A DNA stretch of 64,000 nt from Lachnospiraceae bacterium (lineage in GTDB: Bacteria > Bacillota > Clostridia > Lachnospirales > Lachnospiraceae). Positions 58,659-64,000 of this stretch are shown here, in pieces. The notes beneath the pieces were generated by a model. That model did not search any database. It saw only the letters and a program-made list of their open reading frames with translations, and was not told where the DNA came from. Position 1 is the first letter of the stretch, and each line of letters begins with the position of its first letter. The stretch is taken from assembly GCA_024687125.1 (NCBI GenBank), contig JAILFA010000012.1, positions 1 to 64,000 on the forward strand, read 5' to 3'. A program made the translations under genes and the position numbers.

Positions 58659-59129
58659 TCAAGCGCAGGAATTCAAAGACATTACGTAGATCTGGCAGGG
58701 ATTGGCCTCATCCCAAAGGAGAGGGAATACCTCAAACTCCCTGAAGCCGCAGCTTATATAGAAAAGATTTGTCCTGTCATAATCATCGTACACGCCCATC
58801 TTCACCGTCTTAACCTGCATGAATTCGTATCCTTCGTCCTTCGCTGCTTCTTTGGCTTTTTCTACAAGTTCCCGGCCGACCCCGTTTCTGTGATATTCCT
58901 TCATTACACCCATAACGGCAAGTTCAACCGTAGCATTTCCCGTTTTCTTCAGGCATAGGAATCCCATGATCCGATCACCATCCTTTGCCGCAAGAAATGT
59001 CCAGTCTGCGCAGTCATGGATATAGCCCTCCCGGCTCTCTTCGACCTCAAACCATTCCGTAAGGGCCTCAAGCACTGTTCTGGCGATCGCTCTTTTTTCT
59101 TCCGGATCCTTTATTGCTTCAACCATCAT
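58659..59129 (-). CDS. GNAT family N-acetyltransferase
   Basis: A 156-residue single-domain acetyltransferase. The acetyl-CoA binding block is VMKEYHRNGVGRELVEKAKEAA (about residues 74-95), followed by MQVKTVKMG and the FYISCGFREFEVF end typical of the fold. Substrate unknown. Confidence 0.88.
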   Translation of the reverse strand: MMVEAIKDPEEKRAIARTVLEALTEWFEVEESREGYIHDCADWTFLAAKDGDRIMGFLCLKKTGNATVELAVMGVMKEYHRNGVGRELVEKAKEAAKDEGYEFMQVKTVKMGVYDDYDRTNLFYISCGFREFEVFPLLWDEANPCQIYVMSLNSCA

Positions 59130-59144
59130 TTTCCGATCCTTTCC

Positions 59145-59513
59145 TTACTTCTGTGTTTCATCGGGATAATCCCAGAATCCGCCGGTATGGAAGTTTTCAT
59201 TTCCCAGCGGCTTTGCCGTCAATCTGAAGATCACGCAGCCATCCGGACACACAACAGTTTTTGTATACTTTCCGTCACCGCCGACTCTGGTAAGATCACC
59301 GCCGCTTCTGACAGCTTCCATCAGAGGATACAGCATCATCATTGTCTTTGAACAGATTCCGTAACCATCCTTATTAACCGGGCATCCATAGGTGCATTGA
59401 TAGACATCACCGATCTCTTCACCATTACGGCAATATCTTTCTGTATGATCCCCATGCAGAAAGCCGGTCACCTCCACAGTAAACTCGTATTCTTCGTCAT
59501 ACCATTTTTTCAT
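59145..59513 (-). CDS. TIGR04076-family protein
   Basis: A 122-residue cysteine-rich protein matching the TIGR04076 layout: a GDVYQCTYGCP segment, ICSKTMMMLYPLMEAVRSGGD, and VVCPDGCVIFRLTAKPL near the end. The role is unknown. It overlaps the upstream alpha/beta hydrolase stop by 4 nt, so it belongs to that three-gene unit. Confidence 0.8.
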   Translation of the reverse strand: MKKWYDEEYEFTVEVTGFLHGDHTERYCRNGEEIGDVYQCTYGCPVNKDGYGICSKTMMMLYPLMEAVRSGGDLTRVGGDGKYTKTVVCPDGCVIFRLTAKPLGNENFHTGGFWDYPDETQK

Positions 59514-60262
59514 GATTTCTCTCCATTAACAATTTTCCGTATCGCACGCGCGTACTGATCTGCATGATTGATCGAAAACTCTCCGTGCCTCAGCCCCTTC
59601 AGGCGGTGCAGCTTACAGGAGGGATGCATCCGGCAGATGGTTTCTGCGGAGCGAAGAATCTCCCGAGTTTCTTTTTCGCCGAAATATACGTGTATCCCGG
59701 CAGATGATTCCCTGAAAGTGTCCTTCATGGAATATGCGGTATTTGCCTTCAGAAACGCGATCATGTCCTGTTTTTTTATCCGGCAGGTATCCCTGTAATA
59801 ATCCTCGAACAGATCCGGCCTGATATGCAGAGACTGAAACTGCAGTCTCGCAAAGCCCCTGCGGCTGATCAATCCATAGCAGCTCCCAAAGGTCGGTGCG
59901 ATCAGCTTATTTGTCAGTTTTGAAGGGATCACAGCCGCACTTTCGACCAGCGCGTAAGAGCAGATATCTTTGCGCTGTGATAACATATCCAGCAGGATCT
60001 GTCCGCCCAGCGAAAGACCTCCGATCAGCAAAACCGAACCGGACAGTTTTTCATCAATGAACGAAATGATCTCTGATGCATTCTCCTCGATCGTCGTAAA
60101 CGGCCGGTCACTTCCGGCATGTCCGTCCAGGATCGGAAGGATGACGTGATACTTATCCTGAAGGAGTTCGGCTGCTTCCCGATAATTCCACCACGATAAT
60201 CCGCCGCCATGCAGCAAGAGAATAGTATCTTTTTGATCTGTACCGTACTCCTTGATTCTCAT
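59510..60262 (-). CDS. Alpha/beta-fold hydrolase
   Basis: A 250-residue hydrolase from ATG 60262, which overlaps the flavin-reductase stop (ATGA). The oxyanion-hole HGGG (near residue 19), nucleophile elbow GGLSLGG (Ser near 85) and C-terminal HGEFS histidine complete a Ser-Asp-His triad; the LDGHAGSDRPF segment is typical of the family. The substrate is unknown. Confidence 0.88.
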   Translation of the reverse strand: MRIKEYGTDQKDTILLLHGGGLSWWNYREAAELLQDKYHVILPILDGHAGSDRPFTTIEENASEIISFIDEKLSGSVLLIGGLSLGGQILLDMLSQRKDICSYALVESAAVIPSKLTNKLIAPTFGSCYGLISRRGFARLQFQSLHIRPDLFEDYYRDTCRIKKQDMIAFLKANTAYSMKDTFRESSAGIHVYFGEKETREILRSAETICRMHPSCKLHRLKGLRHGEFSINHADQYARAIRKIVNGEKS

Positions 60263-60831
60263 TTCTTTATTGTTTTCATCGGCTCTCCCCACATCCCCAG
60301 TGCTTTGCCGTCATAGCTCAGATAGGTTTTGGCTGTGGTTCTGATCGGTGCAATGCGTGCAAGCTTTTGCTCCACCGTTTCATCGGATGACAGCGACTCA
60401 TCCTGGAGAACATTTCTGATTTTGCAGAGCATCACTTTTCCGTCATGTTTGGAAATGAAATCCGTCACCTCCAGTTCATAGCTGACCGGAGATTTATTAA
60501 GGATCGGAACATTCAGGACCTCGCCCTTTCCGATATCCAGATCGATCTTCATTTTGTCCGGGTTTTTTCCGCTGACGCATCCGAGATAGTCGGCGACAGC
60601 CAGAAGCTCTTCTGTCACCAGATTCGCGGAAAACACCTTGTCACGCTCAATATTCCTCTTCGTAAGCTTGTCTCCGCCCATACAGCACATAACGCCGAGC
60701 TCGCCGTCCCAGATGTAACTGAGCCAGCAGAAAAGACCGAAGTCGGGATTTCCGTTCTCGTCATAGGTGCCATACAGGAACAGCGTCTGCGGACAATAAT
60801 CATTGTTTGGATTCATACTGATCTTTGACAT
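60259..60831 (-). CDS. Flavin reductase-like / flavoredoxin FMN-binding protein
   Basis: A 190-residue protein of the split-barrel flavin reductase type, starting at ATG 60831 with GGGAGG upstream. The NPDFGLFCWLSYI, GDKLTKRNIERDKVFSANLV and DYLGCVSGKNPDKM segments correspond to FMN-binding blocks of flavoredoxin-like proteins. It probably carries or reduces FMN for a partner enzyme; the alpha/beta hydrolase and TIGR04076 genes follow in the same unit. Confidence 0.85.
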   Translation of the reverse strand: MSKISMNPNNDYCPQTLFLYGTYDENGNPDFGLFCWLSYIWDGELGVMCCMGGDKLTKRNIERDKVFSANLVTEELLAVADYLGCVSGKNPDKMKIDLDIGKGEVLNVPILNKSPVSYELEVTDFISKHDGKVMLCKIRNVLQDESLSSDETVEQKLARIAPIRTTAKTYLSYDGKALGMWGEPMKTIKK

Positions 60832-60861
60832 TTTGTATCCTCCCATATTCTTTTGATACTG

Positions 60862-61476
60862 CTAAACCAAAAACAGCAGCCCGATAAACATTACCGCTCC
60901 GGCCACGTTTCCTTTGGCAGGGATCTTCGTCGGAGCTATAGGGAGCATGATGACTGCTGTGTTGAATACGCATCCCCACGCGGGAAGTCCTGTCATGCCC
61001 CGCACCACCATGACAAACAGTGTTACAAGCAAGGTGAGCCAGCCGGCATAGCCTGCCGCCATTGTAGATATGGTCTTTTTCTGAAGCTCCAGCATGGCTG
61101 TACGTGCCTCGGCCGTTCGTCCCAAACGGATATACCCCCACTCTACGACGCCGCACAGCACGTGGTGCACTACGATGGAAACAAGGAACACTACTGTCGC
61201 GATAAACATGATATTGGCTGCCGTCCCGGAATACTCCTTCATCCAGAAGCACAGCGCAAAGTACCCGAATCCGAAAAGCGTTATCGCGAATGTTCCCATG
61301 ATCATCGATGCCAGGGGGAATGACAAAGGCATATCGGCAAACATCGCCGACATCTTATCCTGATCGCTGATATCCTTAAAATTCAGCCTGCCCCTGGGCG
61401 AGTAACTCAGCAGGCAGTCGCTGATCCCGCACAGGATATGTCCGATAATTGCAAGGACTATTGCTGTCTTGATCAT
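60862..61476 (-). CDS. Six-helix membrane protein of unknown function
   Basis: A 204-residue protein with about six hydrophobic helices, one near the N-terminus (MIKTAIVLAIIGHILCGISD), two in the centre with conserved His residues (VSIVVHHVLCGVVEWGYI), and three after residue 135. A soluble loop with Arg/Lys lies between helices 1 and 2 (SPRGRLNFKDISDQDKM). It resembles small uncharacterised membrane proteins of gut Clostridia (DUF6796-like); no transport motif is visible. Confidence 0.7.
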   Translation of the reverse strand: MIKTAIVLAIIGHILCGISDCLLSYSPRGRLNFKDISDQDKMSAMFADMPLSFPLASMIMGTFAITLFGFGYFALCFWMKEYSGTAANIMFIATVVFLVSIVVHHVLCGVVEWGYIRLGRTAEARTAMLELQKKTISTMAAGYAGWLTLLVTLFVMVVRGMTGLPAWGCVFNTAVIMLPIAPTKIPAKGNVAGAVMFIGLLFLV

Positions 61477-61486
61477 CCTTTACACC

Positions 61487-61975
61487 TTATTCCTGCAGTT
61501 CTTTCACCATATATCCGCACGTAAACGGGAAAAAGTCATACTTCTTCGTTCCGGTGTGAACTGCTCCGTTCTGTTCATACCATTTTCTGAGAATACGGTT
61601 TTCTTCAACAATTCCTATGTTTATAAGCCTGCGCCCCCGGCTTTTTGCCGATTCATATGCATGCTTAAGTAATTCCTTTCCGATCCCGCAGTGCCTGAAT
61701 TCCGGAAGAACGGAAAGATTATTGAGTTCACATTCATTGTTATCCAGCATCAGCAGCGAATAATACCCGCATATTACCCCATCCTGTTCGTAGACAAACA
61801 TCAGACGCGGTTCATTTTCCAGCTGACTGTAAAGTCGTTCTTCGGTCATTGCGAAAGCCGTGAATCTTGGCGCATTCTCCAAAGTAAGACCAAATTCATC
61901 TGCAACCGTCTGAAAACTCTTTCTGATAATATCTACACATACAGGAACATCGCTCTTTTTGACTTCTCTGATCAT
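61487..61975 (-). CDS. GNAT family N-acetyltransferase
   Basis: A 162-residue acetyltransferase beginning MIREVKKSDVPVCVDIIRKSF at ATG 61975 (GAGGGA 9 nt upstream); the longer open frame to 62089 has no ribosome site. The acetyl-CoA motif LPEFRHCGIGKELLKHAYESA (about residues 95-115) and the C-terminal WYEQNGAVHTG segment are typical. Substrate unknown. A divergent flavoprotein gene lies upstream; the interval 61976-62146 holds AT-rich promoter-like sequence (TATAAT at about 62097-62102 on the plus strand). Confidence 0.87.
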   Translation of the reverse strand: MIREVKKSDVPVCVDIIRKSFQTVADEFGLTLENAPRFTAFAMTEERLYSQLENEPRLMFVYEQDGVICGYYSLLMLDNNECELNNLSVLPEFRHCGIGKELLKHAYESAKSRGRRLINIGIVEENRILRKWYEQNGAVHTGTKKYDFFPFTCGYMVKELQE

Positions 61976-62146
61976 TTTCTCGTTCCCTCGATCGACTCTG
62001 CTATAATCCTGAGATTGACTAAAACATCCGACAATCATTCTATCACAGTTGTCCTGCCGAAAGAAGAGATAATGGGTGCATTTGCGCAACAGATAGATTA
62101 TAATATTGCAGTCCGGTTTTGCATTTGATCTTCGGAGGAGAAAACT

Positions 62147-62707
62147 ATGGTTTTATTTGTAAACGCGTGCGTCAGAGGGGAATCTCGCACCAAACGGCTC
62201 GCGGATGCATTGATACAAAAACTGAATTGTGAAGTGACAGAAGTAAAGCTTTCAGAAATCAGCTTTCCGATTGCAGATGCCGGTTTTCTGACAAAAAGGG
62301 ATTCTCTGATCGCAGCTGCCGCATGGTCGGATCCGATGTTCGATCTTGCCAGACAGTTTGCCGGGGCCTCTATGATCATTATTGCCGCGCCATACTGGGA
62401 TCTATCCTTTCCGGCGGCACTTAAGCAGTACTTTGAGCAGATCAATGTGATGGGGATCACATTCCAATACACACCGGAAGGAACACCTGAACCGCTCTGC
62501 AGCGCGAAAAAGCTCTACTACGTCACGACTGCCGGAGGCGCCTTTGTCCCCGAGGAATTCGGCTTCGGATATGTAAAAACGATGGCACAGAGTTTTTACG
62601 GAATACATGATGTAGAATTGATCAAGGCTGTTGGACTTGATATCGACGGAGCTGATGTTGAACAGATCATGAACGATTCGATCAGCTCTATTCCGGATCT
62701 TGCCTAA
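62147..62707 (+). CDS. NAD(P)H-dependent flavodoxin-like oxidoreductase
   Basis: A 186-residue protein of the flavodoxin-like NQO/azoreductase type. The N-terminal VNACVRGESRTKRLADAL (residues about 5-22) binds FMN phosphate, the IIAAPYWDLSFPAALKQYFEQINVMG block (about 77-102) and the TTAGGAF loop bind the flavin ring. It probably reduces quinones or azo compounds. GGAGGAG precedes the ATG. Its 3' end overlaps the convergent membrane-protein gene by 4 nt. Confidence 0.9.
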   Translation: MVLFVNACVRGESRTKRLADALIQKLNCEVTEVKLSEISFPIADAGFLTKRDSLIAAAAWSDPMFDLARQFAGASMIIIAAPYWDLSFPAALKQYFEQINVMGITFQYTPEGTPEPLCSAKKLYYVTTAGGAFVPEEFGFGYVKTMAQSFYGIHDVELIKAVGLDIDGADVEQIMNDSISSIPDLA

Positions 62708-63051
62708 AGGCTTTGCTTTCCATATTTACTGAATATTATCTTATAAACAAAAACGAGAATGGGTATCCCGCCCAAGGTGCCGATCGCAAGCACCGCGCCG
62801 GCCGCATCCATCTGAAAAAGTCCCATGACGGCACCTATCCAAAAAACCGTGGAGTAGCAGATCCACATGATGCCATTCGCTCTGTTATAAGCAGGTATAT
62901 CTGATATCTCACTTTCTTTGACGGTACTGCCTGACCAGAACCACATCGGTTTTTTTCGATTCCAGGCATATATGCCGAGACCGGTAAAAAAGGCACCAAT
63001 GGGGATCGTGATGAGGAGCCATATCAGGGTTGCCGCAGTCATTGATCTCAT
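62704..63051 (-). CDS. Small three-helix membrane protein
   Basis: A 115-residue protein with three predicted helices (about 10-30, 57-77, 83-103). The segment between helices 1 and 2 (NRKKPMWFWSGSTVKESEI then AYNRANGIMW) is characteristic of a DUF3784-like family common in Clostridia. It starts at the stop of the P-loop kinase gene (TAATG), so translation is coupled; Met4 is an alternative start. Function unknown. Confidence 0.72.
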   Translation of the reverse strand: MRSMTAATLIWLLITIPIGAFFTGLGIYAWNRKKPMWFWSGSTVKESEISDIPAYNRANGIMWICYSTVFWIGAVMGLFQMDAAGAVLAIGTLGGIPILVFVYKIIFSKYGKQSL

Positions 63052-63536
63052 TACTCCGTAATCATATCCGCAATCTGTTCAACCGTTAATCCGGTTGTAT
63101 CAATAACGTTTTCTGCCGATTCGAAATATGACAGGGATGCGATACTCGCGTTGAACCACTGATCGGTTCTCCATTCGCATTGATGATCCTTCTCCCAGCG
63201 CTCAGCAAGGCACTCCCTGCTGCAGACAAGTGTTACACTGTTTACATCTGCCTGGAGCGTGGTAAGCCCGTCAATCATGCTCCGGTACACCTGCGGATCA
63301 TCCATCAGCCATGCAAGAACGACCATGCTGCATTCGGAACATCTTTTGTAGTTTCCGATCATATGAAGAATATTGTCGACAGCCATCGCCCTCGTTTCCG
63401 GATTTCCGACAAACGGATGGATATCCATACACCAGTCCCCGTCAATAAACGCGGTTCCGGGATTCCTCTCTGCTATGGCTTTCCCTATGGTTGTTTTTCC
63501 CACACCCATAGGCCCGTTTATGATGATCACCTTCAT
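63051..63536 (-). CDS. P-loop kinase-like protein
   Basis: A 161-residue nucleotide-binding protein from ATG 63536 (GAGG 7 nt upstream), beginning MKVIIINGPMGVGKTTIGK with Walker A GPMGVGKTT at residues 8-16. Short Asp-containing segments (DGDWCMDIHPF) and the absence of other domains resemble shikimate- or gluconate-kinase-like proteins, but the substrate is unknown. A longer open frame reaches into the adjacent tRNA gene and is not used. Confidence 0.8.
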   Translation of the reverse strand: MKVIIINGPMGVGKTTIGKAIAERNPGTAFIDGDWCMDIHPFVGNPETRAMAVDNILHMIGNYKRCSECSMVVLAWLMDDPQVYRSMIDGLTTLQADVNSVTLVCSRECLAERWEKDHQCEWRTDQWFNASIASLSYFESAENVIDTTGLTVEQIADMITE

Positions 63537-63622
63537 ATTCATGCCTCGATTACTCTCAGGGAGTTTTACGAAGATAATTATAAATGATACTGTTTTGATT
63601 GCCAACGATAAGAATTCCTTAC

Positions 63623-63694
63623 TCCTGACAGATGGACTTGAACCATCAACCTCCCGCATATCAGGCGGGTACTCTGCCATTGCGCTATGTCAGG
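63623..63694 (-). tRNA. tRNA-Ile (GAT)
   Basis: The minus strand folds as a cloverleaf: acceptor CCTGACA/TGTCAGG, anticodon stem CCCGC/GCGGG with loop CTGATAT (anticodon GAT), variable loop AGGTT, T-arm GATGG TTCAAGT CCATC, discriminator A. The D-stem GCGC/GAGT has a mismatch and the acceptor stem is atypical for tRNA-Ile. CCA is not encoded. Only 1 nt separates it from the preceding tRNA. Confidence 0.85.
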
Positions 63695-63695
63695 T

Positions 63696-63768
63696 TATTG
63701 CTGCCCGGACTTGAACCGGGATCTGTGCTTTAGGAGAGCACTGTCCTGATCCATTAGACTACAGCAAT
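63696..63768 (-). tRNA. tRNA-Arg (CCT)
   Basis: Acceptor ATTGCTG/CAGCAAT, D-stem GTCT/GGAC, anticodon stem GTGCT/AGCAC with loop CTCCTAA (anticodon CCT, reading AGG), T-arm CCCGG TTCAAGT CCGGG, discriminator A. CCA is not encoded. Confidence 0.88.
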
Positions 63769-63771
63769 TTA

Positions 63772-63844
63772 TGTTCCGTACAGGATTCGAACCCGTATTA
63801 TGCGGGTAGAGGCCGCATGTCCTGATCCGTTAGACGAACGGAAC
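63772..63844 (-). tRNA. tRNA-Arg (TCT), unusual C33
   Basis: Acceptor GTTCCGT/ACGGAAC, D-stem GTCT/GGAC, anticodon stem TGCGG/CCGCA with loop CCTCTAC (anticodon TCT, reading AGA), T-arm ACGGG TTCGAAT CCTGT, discriminator A. Position 33, nearly always U, is C. The D-arm resembles tRNA-Glu, so identity should be treated with some caution. Confidence 0.75.
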
Positions 63845-63848
63845 AAAG

Positions 63849-63937
63849 CGACAGCACCCGGACTTGAACCGGGACACCGGCTTTTACACCGATGGACGGA
63901 TTAGCAATCCGCTGGCTTACCATTGGCCCATGCTGTC
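63849..63937 (-). tRNA. tRNA-Ser (GCT)
   Basis: Acceptor GACAGCA/TGCTGTC, anticodon stem GCGGA/TCCGT with loop TTGCTAA (anticodon GCT), a long variable arm of serine type, T-arm CCCGG TTCAAGT CCGGG and discriminator G. CCA is not encoded. Confidence 0.88.
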
Positions 63938-63969
63938 AAATTTCCATATTTCACGACAGGGGCGGGGCG

Positions 63970-63992
63970 CTGGACGTCCAGTGGACGTCCGT
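63970..63992. repeat. Duplicated GGACGTCC palindrome at the window edge
   Basis: The palindrome GGACGTCC occurs twice, 11 bp apart, the first copy inside the longer palindrome CTGGACGTCCAG; outer arms GGCGCT (63965-63970) and AGCGCC (63995-64000) are also complementary. It lies upstream of the tRNA array and could be a promoter-proximal site or an end of a mobile element; the edge prevents a decision. Confidence 0.5.
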
Positions 63993-64000
63993 TTAGCGCC

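Noticed and set aside
63537-63680. N-terminal extension of the P-loop kinase into the tRNA-Ile gene
   Set aside because: The extra residues are the translation of tRNA sequence; an ATG with a good Shine-Dalgarno begins exactly at the P-loop domain.

Overview
The window reads like the chromosome of a Gram-positive anaerobe of the class Clostridia, most likely a Lachnospiraceae relative. The reasons are a moderately high GC content, strong Shine-Dalgarno sites, consensus sigma-A promoters, a rpsO-pnp pair, a dgt-dnaG-sigA operon, lipobox signal peptides and a DUF6465 protein. The family assignment is inferred from gene content, not proven. Almost everything from 1 to about 38.9 kb lies on the minus strand.

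1-8.1 kb is housekeeping: an exported transglutaminase-like lipoprotein that runs off the left edge, release factor 3 (prfC), PNPase (pnp), ribosomal protein S15 (rpsO), a lipoprotein, a Nif3-like protein and the tRNA methyltransferase trmK. 8.1-20.0 kb holds a GH2 beta-mannosidase and a complete-looking type IV pilus or competence-type assembly operon: pilB and pilC, six (pseudo)pilins, a PilM-PilN fusion and a PilO-like protein. No PilT or prepilin peptidase is seen. 20.0-25.1 kb is the macromolecular-synthesis operon dgt-dnaG-rpoD. In related Firmicutes trmK-nif3 lie close behind sigA, so the pilus block looks inserted into a conserved neighbourhood. The sigma factor carries an unusual ~300-residue lysine/alanine repeat extension.

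25.2-38.9 kb contains a decayed exported-protein gene, a DUF6465 protein with seven 11-residue repeats, a LacI-regulated oligosaccharide ABC importer (two permeases plus lipoprotein binding protein, no ATPase) with well-placed promoters and operators, a lipoprotein fusing an L,D-transpeptidase to a HAD phosphatase, a cysteine-synthase-like enzyme, a nitroreductase, a membrane diguanylate cyclase, an MBL hydrolase and a TipA-type MerR regulator.

39-45 kb is mostly plus strand: a PaaK-like adenylate-forming ligase, an inositol-phosphatase-like enzyme, a GH51 arabinofuranosidase behind a palindromic operator candidate, and a HAD hydrolase. 45-50.7 kb (minus) holds a large two-domain protein (degenerate KaiC-like domain plus PEP-synthase-type ATP-grasp) with a small partner and a CMP-sugar transferase, then a RelA/SpoT-type synthetase and a TIGR01212 radical SAM protein. 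51-57.7 kb includes a CPBP protease, a kinase-GH32 fusion, a P-loop kinase, an Eis-like acetyltransferase and an NSS-family sodium symporter. 57.8-63.5 kb is a run of small accessory genes (methyltransferase, GNATs, flavoproteins, alpha/beta hydrolase, small membrane proteins).

The right edge has four tRNA genes (Ile-GAT, Arg-CCT, Arg-TCT, Ser-GCT) packed 1-4 nt apart without encoded CCA. The strongest candidates for something undescribed are the repeat-tailed sigma factor, the kinase-GH32 fusion, the KaiC-like/PPDK fusion cluster and the transpeptidase-phosphatase lipoprotein.
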